Source: Gemmataceae bacterium
GTDB lineage: Bacteria; Planctomycetota; Planctomycetia; Gemmatales; Gemmataceae
Direction of reading: 5' to 3'
DNA: 34,632 nucleotides
NCBI GenBank assembly: GCA_019748295.1
Contig: JAIEPT010000009.1
Location: 1 to 34,632, forward strand
In this document: in pieces, positions 16,295-24,373 of the stretch
Numbering within the stretch: the stretch's first letter is position 1
Layout of the letters: each line of letters opens with the position of its first letter
Notes under the pieces: model-generated
What the model was told of the DNA's origin: nothing
The model's database searches: none
The model's input: the letters and a program-made list of their open reading frames with translations, nothing else
Translations under genes and position numbers: made by a program

Positions 16295-16488
16295 GTGAAT
16301 CGTCGTGCCCTGGAGCGGCATCTCCGTTCCCAAAAATGCATCTTGATCACCCCGGCGGCCGCCACGACGTCTGGATCAATTCTGCAACGCTTGCCCTGGC
16401 GCCCGTTCCGCGGCATCCATCGATCAAGCGAGGCACGGTCCGCGGAATCTGCCGATTGCTGGGCATCGCTTTGCCTCCCGGTTTCTGA
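16295..16488 (+). pseudogene. hicA: hicA toxin gene, frameshifted
   Basis: Starts at GTG 16295 with GGAGG at 16285-16289. The first frame reads NRRALERHLRSQKCIL, typical of the HicA N-terminus. The rest of HicA continues in another frame from 16345: DHPGGRHDVWINSATLALA, then PVPRHPSIKRGTVRGICRLL and GIALPPGF, ending at TGA 16486-16488. The His of GGRHDVW is the family's catalytic histidine. One missing base near 16343-16345 (for example TTGGATCAC reduced to TTGATCAC) would explain the break. As written, the toxin cannot be made intact. A sequencing error is the main alternative. Confidence 0.75.
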
Positions 16489-16647
16489 ATCAACCGGCTT
16501 AGCCTTTTTGCGCCATTTGATCCCGCTGCACAGAGCCTTGAACGTTAGGCGCCAATGCAATCATTGCCGCTGATCGTCGATTGACCCAAGACTCCCACGT
16601 TTGCGAGTGGTGGAAAGCCAGTTGATCGCTGTGCAGAAGGGTAGGCC

Positions 16648-17322
16648 ATGGACGATCTCGACATCCGCCTCGACGAATACGCTCGGCCTCGCCTTTGGAA
16701 TCCGAATGCGGCTGGGGCGTGGAGTTTGCTGCTCTCGCCGGCGTTTGGCGCCATTCTTCACGCTCTCAATTGGAAGACGCTTGGCGAAACGGGGAAGGCT
16801 CGTGCCAATTTCGCTTGGGCGGCAGCGAGTTTCGCGTTCCTGGGCATTGGCGTGGGCACGATGTTCCTCCCGGATTCGAAAGCCCTCGAAGCGGGAATGC
16901 GGATTGCCGGTTTCGCCATTCTGATCGGCTGGTTCATGTCGGTCGGCCGCACCCAGGCCGCATATGTTAGCGAGCGTTTCGGCGAGGACTACGTGCGCAA
17001 GGGTTGGGGCATGCCGTTGCTGCTCGGCTTCGGCGGATTGATCGCATTCGTCGGGGCCGTTTTCCTAGTTGCGTTCGCCACTTTTCAACCCGCGCCGGAA
17101 GACATCGCCAAGGAAGTGCGTCCGCAGATTCTGGCGGAATGGCGCAAGAACCCGCAACTGAACGGCGCCTCAATCGAACGGATCGATCTGAATTCGCCGG
17201 ACGGAAAAACGTTCGACGGCATCGTTCACGCGAACATCGGCGGCAGACCGACGCGTCTCTCGCTTCATGTCGTGGTCGAAGGGGCGATGATGAACTGGAG
17301 CGTGAACCCCATCGAACCGTGA
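16648..17322 (+). CDS. Hypothetical membrane protein, three to four TM segments
   Basis: A protein of 224 residues. After a short charged N-terminus (MDDLDIRLDEY) there are hydrophobic segments at about residues 25-40 (weak), 50-70 (WAAASFAFLGIGVGTMFL), 82-98 (AGFAILIGWFMSVG) and 124-146 (LLGFGGLIAFVGAVFLVAF). The C-terminal 75 residues form a soluble domain whose strands (IERIDLNSPDGKTFDGIVHA, TRLSLHVVVEGAMMNWSV) look like a small secreted or cytoplasmic beta-alpha domain. Family not recognised. It is on the same strand as the hicBA remnant but separated by 159 bp. Confidence 0.7.
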   Translation: MDDLDIRLDEYARPRLWNPNAAGAWSLLLSPAFGAILHALNWKTLGETGKARANFAWAAASFAFLGIGVGTMFLPDSKALEAGMRIAGFAILIGWFMSVGRTQAAYVSERFGEDYVRKGWGMPLLLGFGGLIAFVGAVFLVAFATFQPAPEDIAKEVRPQILAEWRKNPQLNGASIERIDLNSPDGKTFDGIVHANIGGRPTRLSLHVVVEGAMMNWSVNPIEP

Positions 17323-17360
17323 TGACTCGATCAGGCATCGAAGCCGATGCCGCGAAAACG

Positions 17361-17855
17361 TCAGAACGCGCTTCGCTTGGCCGGGTCGTCGAGGTCGCCG
17401 GCTTCGTCGTTCCCGTCATGGCGCGCCAAAACGCTTTCGTACAACTTCACGAACACGGCGGCGGCGATGGCAATCAGCCCGAGGAACAGCCCGCAGGCGC
17501 CGATCCATTTCACGATACCCGCTTCCGGGAAGACCATGCTCATCCCGCCGGCAATCACCGCAATGATGAAGAAGTTCACCGCGCCCGCGGCGATCCAGGA
17601 GGCCCAATTGATGAGCCGCATGCGAAGGCGGAACAAGCGGATTTGGGATTGCAAGATTCCGTGCCGTGTTTCGGCCGCTCCCCCTTTTCGGTAGTCCGAC
17701 GTGAGCGTGTGATAGCGATTCAGCAGTTCGTTGTACTTGCTGCTGAGAAATTGCAGGAAGATCACGCCCGCGATGATCACGCCGATCGTCGCCCCGGCGC
17801 CGCTAAGCAAGTCCGTCAGCTTGAACTCTGCGATATCCGAAGCAGCGGCGATCAT
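17361..17855 (-). CDS. DUF2721 family membrane protein
   Basis: A 164-residue protein with three likely membrane segments (about residues 18-36, 83-105 and 110-135) and a conserved-looking middle block, HGILQSQIRLFRLRMRLINWASW, typical of DUF2721 proteins. Function unknown. The frame is open to 17939, but the extra 28 residues look non-coding. The ATG at 17855 precedes MIAAASDIAEFKLTDLL, where the family begins, although its ribosome binding site is weak. It is convergent with the preceding membrane-protein gene, with only 38 bp between the stops. Confidence 0.75.
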   Translation of the reverse strand: MIAAASDIAEFKLTDLLSGAGATIGVIIAGVIFLQFLSSKYNELLNRYHTLTSDYRKGGAAETRHGILQSQIRLFRLRMRLINWASWIAAGAVNFFIIAVIAGGMSMVFPEAGIVKWIGACGLFLGLIAIAAAVFVKLYESVLARHDGNDEAGDLDDPAKRSAF

Positions 17856-18048
17856 GACATGAACTTTCGCTTGGCGGGAAGATGCACGAATAAGACCCGC
17901 AGTTGCACGGTAGGGAAACGATATCGGAGCATGATGCATGCCAAGGCAGCGAATTGCGAAGCTGCGGGGCGCTTTTCTTACCGATGGAATCTCGCATCGC
18001 TAAATTAATATGGGGCATCCGCTACCGCAACGACGTCACTGGCGGCCT

Positions 18049-18963
18049 ATGCGACTGGCTCTCTGCTGCTCGTTTCATGAGCAACCGATCAAATTCGCCA
18101 ACACGACGGCGACCGCGGCTCTTCGGCTACCGCGTGCGCAATCGCTTGCTAAGCTTTCGACTCTCTGCTTGGCAAATGCCAACGCTCTTAAACAGGCTCT
18201 CGCATTCTGTGCCGCGAACGGCATCGGCGGCTTTCGCATCAATAGCCAGGTTCTGCCGGTGAAGACGCATCCGGGAGCGGGGTACGACATCGCCGAACTG
18301 CCGCACGCGGATGTCATCGTGGCGAAGTTTCGCGAGTGCGGCGACTTCGCCAAGGAGCATTCGCTTCGCCTCAGCTTTCACCCGGACCAGTTCGTCGTCC
18401 TCAACTCCGCTCGTCCCGAAGTAGTCGCCGCCTCGATCGCGGAGATCGAATATCAAGCTGAAGTCGCCGAATGGGTGGGAGCCGACGTCATCAACATCCA
18501 CGGCGGCGGGGCGTTCGGCGACAAGCCGACGGCGCTGCCGACGCTGCAACGCGCGTTCGATCGCCTATCGCCCCGAGCCCGGCAACGGCTCAGCTTGGAG
18601 AACGACGACAAAACCTACACGCCCGCCGATCTTCTGCCCATCTGTCGGGCGTCCGGTGTGCCGCTCGTTTATGACGTTCATCACCACCGCTGTTTGAAGG
18701 ATGGCCTGACGATCGAAGAGGCGACCGAAGCCGCGATCGAGACGTGGAACCGCGAACCAATGTTTCACATTTCAAGTCCCATCGAAGGCTGGGAGGGGCC
18801 GCAGCCTTCGCGGCATCACGATTACATTGATGTGAACGATTTCCCCAAAGCTTGGCGAACGCTGGATGCGACCGTCGAGGTGGAGGCGAAAGCGAAAGAG
18901 CTGGCGGTAATCGCCTTGCGTGATGCATTGGCGGCGAAACCGAAGCGGCGAGCGGCAATCTAG
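18049..18963 (+). CDS. uvsE: UV-damage endonuclease
   Basis: A 304-residue UvsE/UVDE family enzyme, a TIM-barrel, metal-dependent endonuclease that nicks DNA 5' to UV photoproducts and some other lesions. Family blocks: N-terminal MRLALCCSFHEQPIKF, GFRINSQVLPV, SLRLSFHPDQFVVLNS, VINIHGGGAFGDK, RLSLENDDKTYTP and LVYDVHHHRC, which contain the His, Asp and Glu residues that bind the metals. The ATG at 18049 matches the usual family start; an upstream ATG at 18010 adds 13 atypical residues. The TAG stop is the first three bases of the MITE-like element 18961-19082. The family would give about this length, so little coding sequence can have been lost. Confidence 0.93.
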   Translation: MRLALCCSFHEQPIKFANTTATAALRLPRAQSLAKLSTLCLANANALKQALAFCAANGIGGFRINSQVLPVKTHPGAGYDIAELPHADVIVAKFRECGDFAKEHSLRLSFHPDQFVVLNSARPEVVAASIAEIEYQAEVAEWVGADVINIHGGGAFGDKPTALPTLQRAFDRLSPRARQRLSLENDDKTYTPADLLPICRASGVPLVYDVHHHRCLKDGLTIEEATEAAIETWNREPMFHISSPIEGWEGPQPSRHHDYIDVNDFPKAWRTLDATVEVEAKAKELAVIALRDALAAKPKRRAAI

Positions 18964-19082
18964 TGCGTTATCCAGACTAAATCTTGGGTTGCAGTCTCGC
19001 ACTAGTAGCCCGACGCGTCATTACGCGTCGGGTTGGTGTAAAGGCGACCGAGACCCCAAGATTTACTCTGGACAAGGCACTA
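18961..19082. mobile_element. 122-bp MITE-like element with terminal inverted repeats
   Basis: Inverted repeats of about 30 bp at both ends: TAGTGCGTTATCCAGACTAA onward on the left, and on the right, read on the opposite strand, TAGTGCCTTGTCCAGAGTAA onward, both continuing ATCTTGGG; 26 of 30 positions match. TA at each outer edge fits the target duplication of IS630/Tc1-mariner type elements. The centre holds a perfect 10-bp stem CCCGACGCGT-CATT-ACGCGTCGGG (19010-19033). No coding capacity. The left TAG ends uvsE and the right CTA is the stop of the opposing MBL gene. Confidence 0.8.
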
Positions 19083-19943
19083 GGCCGACATCCGTTCCGT
19101 CAGCTCCGCGAGTTGACGATGCATTTCATCCTCTGGCAGATGCACGCTTTGGCCGTGTCCAGGCAGAACCCACTCGAAACGACAGTCGAGGAGCCGGCGC
19201 ATCGATGCGGTTTGCTTGGGCCAGGAATGCCAGCAGTAGTCGCGGTAGGCTTCCAGCTTCTTGCCGTCGCGGTCGAAGTGCAGGTGGTCGCCGGTGAAGA
19301 GGTATCGATCCTGCACCAGCAACACGCAATGGCCCAAGGTGTGGCCCGGCGTGGGGATGGCGACGAAGCCAGGCGCCAACTCCTGCGGTTCGTTGCCTTC
19401 CAGAATCACTTCGGCGCCGGGCTGCGAGGATGCTTCGTTGCGATGAATGATCCGCTGAGCGCCGAAACGTTCCGCGTATTTGGCGGCATCGGCAACGTCG
19501 TCGCGGTGGGTCAGGAAGATGCGAGCAATGCCGCCCAGCGACTCGAATTTCCGCACAAGCTGCGGCAGAAACTTCGGCGAATCGATAAGCCAGTTGCCCT
19601 GCGGATGTTGCACGAACCAGCTATTGCCGCCGAACGACTTCTGCGAGTTGAACCCGCAATAGAACACGTTCCCCTCGATCGGCAGCGGAAAGTCGGCCAT
19701 CACCGAGCGAGGATCATCGGCCCCGATCGTTCCGATCGAACCCGTCGGACACGACACCAACGCGTGCAGCGCCGTTCGCCGATCCGCAGCCGATTGAGGC
19801 TGTCGATGGACGAAAGCGTGCCCATATCCCTCCGCAAAGGTGCTGGGCGCGATCTGCCGGCAGGTATCGCAATCGATGCAGGTGGAATCGACGAAGTAAT
19901 CGCCGGGAACATTATCAGAGACGCGTTTAGCTGGGTTCGCCAT
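19080..19943 (-). CDS. Ferredoxin / metallo-beta-lactamase fold fusion protein
   Basis: A 287-residue fusion. The N-terminal 75 residues form a ferredoxin-like domain with cysteines C22, C25, C28 (CIDCDTC) and C65 (SCPTG), suggesting one [4Fe-4S] cluster. The rest is an MBL-fold hydrolase with an altered first metal motif, LTHRDDVAD (usual HxHxDH becomes HxDD), then PTPGHTLGHC, FTGDHLHF and LPGHGQSVHLP. Such fusions are known in bacteria, but I do not know their substrate; redox-linked hydrolysis is only inference. Its TAG stop is supplied by the MITE-like element. An inverted repeat at 19960-20023 lies immediately upstream of its start. Confidence 0.85.
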   Translation of the reverse strand: MANPAKRVSDNVPGDYFVDSTCIDCDTCRQIAPSTFAEGYGHAFVHRQPQSAADRRTALHALVSCPTGSIGTIGADDPRSVMADFPLPIEGNVFYCGFNSQKSFGGNSWFVQHPQGNWLIDSPKFLPQLVRKFESLGGIARIFLTHRDDVADAAKYAERFGAQRIIHRNEASSQPGAEVILEGNEPQELAPGFVAIPTPGHTLGHCVLLVQDRYLFTGDHLHFDRDGKKLEAYRDYCWHSWPKQTASMRRLLDCRFEWVLPGHGQSVHLPEDEMHRQLAELTERMSA

Positions 19944-19959
19944 GTCGTGTCGAAACCCT

Positions 19960-20023
19960 GTCTTCCGCTTGCGGCTTAGCGTTCGGAGAAAGCCCCGGTC
20001 TCGTTGAGCCGCAAGCGGGAAAC
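19960..20023. repeat. Palindromic repeat (CCGCTTGCGGCTTAGC type), copy 1
   Basis: Arms 19960-19981 (starting GTCTTCCGCTTGCGGCTT) and 20002-20023 pair as an imperfect 22-bp stem (18 of 22). Sequence and loop (AGAAAGCCCCGG) match the copy at 31927-31992. It lies in the upstream region of the ferredoxin/MBL gene. Confidence 0.75.
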
Positions 20024-20114
20024 TTGTACAGACGGTTCTGAAATAGCTTCTTAGCTTAGCTTAGCGAAGCGACGGAGCTTCGCCGCGAACCATTCTACGC
20101 GCTTGAACAAGTGG

Positions 20115-21524
20115 CTATTTCGTAAGGCAGCGAGAGAGTTCTTGCTCGATCTCTTGCGGAATGTGCACACCCCAGCCGGTGTACGCGCATCGGAGCACGC
20201 CTTCATTGTCGAGCAACACCAGCCGAGGGGTCGCATCAACGCCAAAGGTCAGATGCATGCCGTTGCCGTCGAGCAGCGGGAACGGCAGCTTCATGTCGGC
20301 CTGTTGCTGAAGGGCGATCTTGGGGTCGCTGGTCGCCGCCATCGCCATGAGGCGAATCTTGTCGCCGTGGTCGGCATTGAGTTTGAGTGCGAAGCGAAGC
20401 ACATCGCGGCTCGACTCGGCGCCGGGGTTGTAGAAGAAGACGAACACGGGCCGACCCAAGAGGCGCGAAAGTCGCACCGTCTCGCGGTTGCCGAGGTCGG
20501 TGGTGACGAAATCGGGAACCTTCTGCCCAACCGCGATCGCGGAGATCGGACCCGTCTTCGGCTCCGTTTGCTCCTCTGGCGGAATCTCCCCCTTCTTCGC
20601 CGCGATGAGCCGAGTCTCGAGAGACTGGATCGCCTTGCGATAAGGCGTGGGGGCGGCGTTCTCCATGTGGTAGGAAACGCGTTTCAGCAGCGAATCGATC
20701 TGCGACTTGCTTTGCGCCGGCTGCTTGAGAAGCACCTGCGCGTCGTCCTGAAACTTCTTGGCCGTGAGAATCTCTTTCTTGCGGTCGTCGAACAGCTTGC
20801 CCGGATAGCGGAGGGGGCTGTCCAAATCGAAACGAGCCACGGTGCGACTGGTCGGTTCACGTCGAGCCGGATCGCGCTTTTCGATCGTCCGTTCGATCTT
20901 GCAGGCAACGCCCATCTGCTGCGAGAGCCAAACAATGTCCCGCCGACGCCATGCGGTCTGATCCGCGCGAGGGCGGTCCCAATCATCCGATTGCTGCTGG
21001 CCTTGGAGCTTCACGCACGCAATGCCCCCTGCGACTTCCGAAGCGAGTACTTGCCAGGTGCGAGGCAATCGGCCTTCCTCGGCCGCTTCCCAAAAGCTGT
21101 TTCGGCCCACGCGGGTCGTCGGTGCTTCGACGAACCAGTTCGCCTCAATGGTGGACGGGCCACTCAGCGCCGGCGTCTTGGGCAATGCCGGGCCTTGAAT
21201 GCGGCCACGCGCATCGACTTTCACGAATTCGAGGCGAACGGAGGACGGCGCCCGGCGCGGTTCGCTGTCTTGCGATTTTTGACGTACCACCGTCATCACG
21301 GCGAGGTCCCAGCTCTTGCCGGTCCCTTCAAGCACGAGCACCGTGGATTCGACGCGCCAGGTGCGTTGGAACTGCACGCTGGGAAGCAGCGACTCTTCAA
21401 CGACGTCGCCGGAATAGGTGAGTTCGAGACCGGGGGTAAGGTGAGGCGAAAGAACCCACTCGGCAGAGGAGCTGGGTTGGCCGACGGCGAGCGACAGGAT
21501 CAGAAGCAGGGCTTGAGTCTGCAT
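20115..21524 (-). CDS. Secreted protein with C-terminal redoxin (thioredoxin-like) domain lacking CxxC
   Basis: A protein of 469 residues with a signal peptide (MQTQALLLILSLAVGQPSSSA). The middle part (about residues 20-330) has no recognised family but is beta-rich with a long helical linker. The C-terminal 140 residues are a TlpA/AhpC-like redoxin fold: GQKVPDFVTTDLGNRETVRL, GRPVFVFFYNPGAESSRDVL, then GVDATPRLVLLDNEGVLR with the cis-proline. The position of the catalytic CxxC holds NPGAESS, so no thiol chemistry is expected there. Likely periplasmic. Start: ATG 21524, with 21530 an alternative; the longer frame to 21566 has no support. Confidence 0.75.
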   Translation of the reverse strand: MQTQALLLILSLAVGQPSSSAEWVLSPHLTPGLELTYSGDVVEESLLPSVQFQRTWRVESTVLVLEGTGKSWDLAVMTVVRQKSQDSEPRRAPSSVRLEFVKVDARGRIQGPALPKTPALSGPSTIEANWFVEAPTTRVGRNSFWEAAEEGRLPRTWQVLASEVAGGIACVKLQGQQQSDDWDRPRADQTAWRRRDIVWLSQQMGVACKIERTIEKRDPARREPTSRTVARFDLDSPLRYPGKLFDDRKKEILTAKKFQDDAQVLLKQPAQSKSQIDSLLKRVSYHMENAAPTPYRKAIQSLETRLIAAKKGEIPPEEQTEPKTGPISAIAVGQKVPDFVTTDLGNRETVRLSRLLGRPVFVFFYNPGAESSRDVLRFALKLNADHGDKIRLMAMAATSDPKIALQQQADMKLPFPLLDGNGMHLTFGVDATPRLVLLDNEGVLRCAYTGWGVHIPQEIEQELSRCLTK

Positions 21525-21694
21525 GGACATCCCGTCCGAGGAAACTTTGATTCGTCCTTGAACCAAGGTCTGCCCAGTTCAGGGCATGTGCCGAGTATAC
21601 CAATTCGTTTCGAACTCACAAGCGAGGTTTGCCTGCGCACGTCCCGCGAACGGCAAAAAACCCTCCATTGTGAAGAAACCTTCGCGCTCAACGG

Positions 21695-21949
21695 CTATTC
21701 CCAGCCCAGCGATTTGCGCAAATCCTCCAAACCTCCCGCAAGCGCCGCGTCGGAATTAGGTTGAATTGCCTCACTTGGAATCCGCACCCCGTTCTCGGTC
21801 TGATGAACCGAGCAGCTGAACGCATTACCGGCGGGGATGGTGGCGAGCTTGTAGTGCGGCTTGCCGTCGAAAATCACATACCACGTCCGGTTATCGGTGC
21901 CGAGCTTGAGCGAACCGAGTCGCTGCGTCAGCCATTGGGGAGCATTCAT
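21695..21949 (-). CDS. Small conserved-looking hypothetical protein
   Basis: A hypothetical protein of 84 residues. The ATG at 21949 is preceded by GAGGA (21958-21962). It reads as a compact domain with RTWYVIFDGKPHYKLATIPA strands and a charged C-terminal helix (GGLEDLRKSLGWE). No family recognised; no signal peptide or membrane segment. An open frame continues upstream to 22198, but that part runs through the putative group II intron end and is non-coding. Confidence 0.6.
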   Translation of the reverse strand: MNAPQWLTQRLGSLKLGTDNRTWYVIFDGKPHYKLATIPAGNAFSCSVHQTENGVRIPSEAIQPNSDAALAGGLEDLRKSLGWE

Positions 21950-22025
21950 CGTCGTATCCTCGCAGATCGTTTGCCTGCAAATGTAGCAATCCCCCTCGTG
22001 CGAGCAAGCGCACGCATGGAACACG

Positions 22026-22290
22026 ATCGGGTAGGAGGGAGCATTACTGCTTCCGTCCTCCCACACCACCGGACGTACTCCCCACACGCGCGGGCTGGAC
22101 GGGAAGCGGCCTCCAGATTGCATCGATCGAGCAGACCATGTCGCAGCGTTATCGCCGCATGATCTCTCGCCATCGCCGCTCCGACCCCAAATCCGCACGC
22201 TTGGACCCCGCCGGCTCGTCGCTCCGCGGACGATGCTCTTGCCCGGACCGCTTGGGTCCGCTGAGCGCTACCCGAATTCACTCCATTCGA
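22026..22290 (-). mobile_element. Putative group II intron 3' remnant
   Basis: On the minus strand, the segment ending at 22026 reads ACGTCCGGTGGTGTGGGAGG, then a hairpin with loop AGCAGTAATGCT, then CCTCCTACCCGAT. This matches the domain V 3' side, domain VI and terminal CCCGAT of bacterial group II introns, including an unpaired A seven bases from the end that fits the branch point. No reverse transcriptase reading frame remains. The 5' limit is uncertain; 22290 is a guess. The whole 21950-22379 gap holds nothing else I can name. Confidence 0.5.
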
Positions 22291-22379
22291 TAAACCAGTC
22301 GCCAATCCAGACGCGTTTGCTGCGATGACGGCCGAACTTCTCCTTGGCAACAGGAACGCGGTTGGGATCGAGACCTCTC

Positions 22380-24365
22380 ATGAGCCGATCGTCCCTCGAC
22401 CACGAATCGCTTTTGCAACTGTATCGCTCGATGCTGCGGATTCGCCTTTGCGAAGAGCAACTCGCGAAGTCGCATCAGCGCGGACTCGTCCATGGCGCCT
22501 GCCACACTTATGTCGGCCAGGAAGCGATCGCGGTAGGCGTGTGTGCCCATCTCGACAAGAACGACGCCGTCTTCAGCACGCATCGCGGTCATGGGCATGC
22601 TCTCGCCAAGGGGGTGACGCCCGAGGAACTGATTGCGGAACTGTATGGCCGAGCGACCGGATGCTCGCGCGGGCGGGGCGGCAGCATGCATCTGTTCTCC
22701 CCCGAAGTCGGCATGATGGGAACAAGCGGCATCGTGGGGCCGTGCATTCTTCAGGCGGCCGGAGCGGGATACAGTTCGAAACTGCTCAAGAACGGCGCCG
22801 TCGGCGTTGCGTTCTTCGGCGATGGCGCGGTCAATAACGGGGCATTTCACGAGGGGCTGAACCTCGCCAGCATTTGGAAGCTGCCCGCACTCTTCGTCTG
22901 CGAAAACAATCAGTTCGCCACCGAAGTGCCGTTCAGCTACTCGGCGGGCAATCCGACGGTTGCGAGCCGAGCCGCGAGCTACGGCATGCCAGGCGCGGAA
23001 CTCGACGGCAACGATGTGCTCGCCATCCGGGCAGCCGCGGGCGAAGCGATCGCGCGTGCTCGTTCGGGCGGCGGGCCGACGCTGCTTGAATGCAAGACCT
23101 ACCGCACACGTCCGCATGCGGAAGGGATGGGTGATTTCACATACCGCACCCGCGAAGACGTGGAAGCCTGGAAGCCGCGTTGCCCCATCAAACGGCTTCG
23201 GGAACATTTGCTTGCCGAGAAAGTCGCCAGCGAAAAGGAACTCGCCGGCATTGAAGAGCAGATGCAGTCCGAGATTCTCGCTGCACACGCGGCGGCGGAG
23301 AAGTCGGCGCCGCCGAAAGCGTCCGAAGCCGCCACCCACGTCTACTCCGAACCGCGACAAGTGCCCGCCGTGCCTGCCAACGCGGCGACGCGCGAGACAA
23401 CGTATATGCAGGCAACGCTCGACGCGATTGCCTACGAGATGGAGAAAAATCCCGCCATCTTCGTTCTCGGCGAAGGGATCGGCAAACGGGGCGGCAACTT
23501 CCGCACCACCTTCGGCCTCTACGATCGCTTCGGCCCCGATCGCCTTTGCGATACCCCGATTGCCGAGCGCGGCTTCGTCGGCCTGGGCGGCGGAGCGGCG
23601 ATGACCGGCGCCCGGCCTGTCATCGACTTCATGTTCGCCGACTTCGTCCTCGATTCGGTCGGCGAGATCATCAATCAGATCGCCAAGATCCAATACATGT
23701 CGGATGGCCGAATCAAGATGCCGATCCTGCTTCGCGGCTGCATCGGCATCGGCCACTCGGCGGCGACGCATCATTCGGGCAACTACTACCCGATGTATGC
23801 CCATTTCCCGGGCCTTCGCGTGGTCGTGCCTTCGAATGCGTATGACGCGAAGGGCTTGCTGCATCACGCTCTCCGCGTCGACGATCCGGTCCTCTTCCTC
23901 GAACATCGTGAGTTGCTTTCGACGAAGTCGATGGTGCCGGAAGGTGATTACGAGATCCCGTTCGGCCAGGCTGCGATCGTGCGAGAAGGGACCGACGTCA
24001 CCGTCGTCGCGTTGGCCCTGATGGTGCACCACGCACAAAAGGCGTGCGACATTTTGGCGAAGGAAGGCGTCTCGGTCGAATTGATCGATCCGCGGACGGT
24101 GGCGCCGCTGGATGTCGACACCATCCTGAAGTCCGTCGCCAAGACGGGGCGGCTGCTGATCGTGGATGAGGCGTTCGGACCCTACGGCATCGGCGCCGAG
24201 ATTGCGGCCCAAGCAAGCGATCGCGGCTTCGACGACCTTGATGCGCCGATCCGCCGGCTCAACGGCGTGCATACCCCGACACCGTACAGTCCGTCGCTGG
24301 AAGCCGCAGTCGTACCGAATCTGGAATCGATTACGCAAGCGATCCGCGACCTGGTTGCCGAGTAG
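22380..24365 (+). CDS. Fused 2-oxoacid/acetoin dehydrogenase E1 alpha-beta subunit
   Basis: A 661-residue fusion of the alpha and beta subunits of a thiamine-diphosphate E1 component. The alpha half (1-325) has the TPP/Mg motif GDGAVNNGAFHEGLNLA (from G147) ending at CENNQFA. After a linker rich in Ala/Pro, the beta half (from about 338) has TYMQATLDAIAYEME, the transketolase pyrimidine-binding region with GEGIGKRGG, and the C-terminal transketolase domain (EGTDVTVVALALMVHHA, DPRTVAPLD). The closest relatives are probably acetoin- or pyruvate-type enzymes, but the exact 2-oxoacid cannot be read from sequence. Start: ATG 22380 at the family N-terminus; 22344 is an alternative. It is 8 bp upstream of the E2 gene, so the two form an operon. 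No E3 is present. Confidence 0.9.
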   Translation: MSRSSLDHESLLQLYRSMLRIRLCEEQLAKSHQRGLVHGACHTYVGQEAIAVGVCAHLDKNDAVFSTHRGHGHALAKGVTPEELIAELYGRATGCSRGRGGSMHLFSPEVGMMGTSGIVGPCILQAAGAGYSSKLLKNGAVGVAFFGDGAVNNGAFHEGLNLASIWKLPALFVCENNQFATEVPFSYSAGNPTVASRAASYGMPGAELDGNDVLAIRAAAGEAIARARSGGGPTLLECKTYRTRPHAEGMGDFTYRTREDVEAWKPRCPIKRLREHLLAEKVASEKELAGIEEQMQSEILAAHAAAEKSAPPKASEAATHVYSEPRQVPAVPANAATRETTYMQATLDAIAYEMEKNPAIFVLGEGIGKRGGNFRTTFGLYDRFGPDRLCDTPIAERGFVGLGGGAAMTGARPVIDFMFADFVLDSVGEIINQIAKIQYMSDGRIKMPILLRGCIGIGHSAATHHSGNYYPMYAHFPGLRVVVPSNAYDAKGLLHHALRVDDPVLFLEHRELLSTKSMVPEGDYEIPFGQAAIVREGTDVTVVALALMVHHAQKACDILAKEGVSVELIDPRTVAPLDVDTILKSVAKTGRLLIVDEAFGPYGIGAEIAAQASDRGFDDLDAPIRRLNGVHTPTPYSPSLEAAVVPNLESITQAIRDLVAE

Positions 24366-24373
24366 GAGCGAGC

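Noticed and set aside
20103-21764. 553-residue plus-strand frame opposite the redoxin gene
   Set aside because: No domain; overlaps a gene with signal peptide and redoxin motifs and part of the next gene.
22278-24338. 686-residue minus-strand frame opposite the E1 gene
   Set aside because: Complement of a strongly conserved dehydrogenase; no domain of its own.
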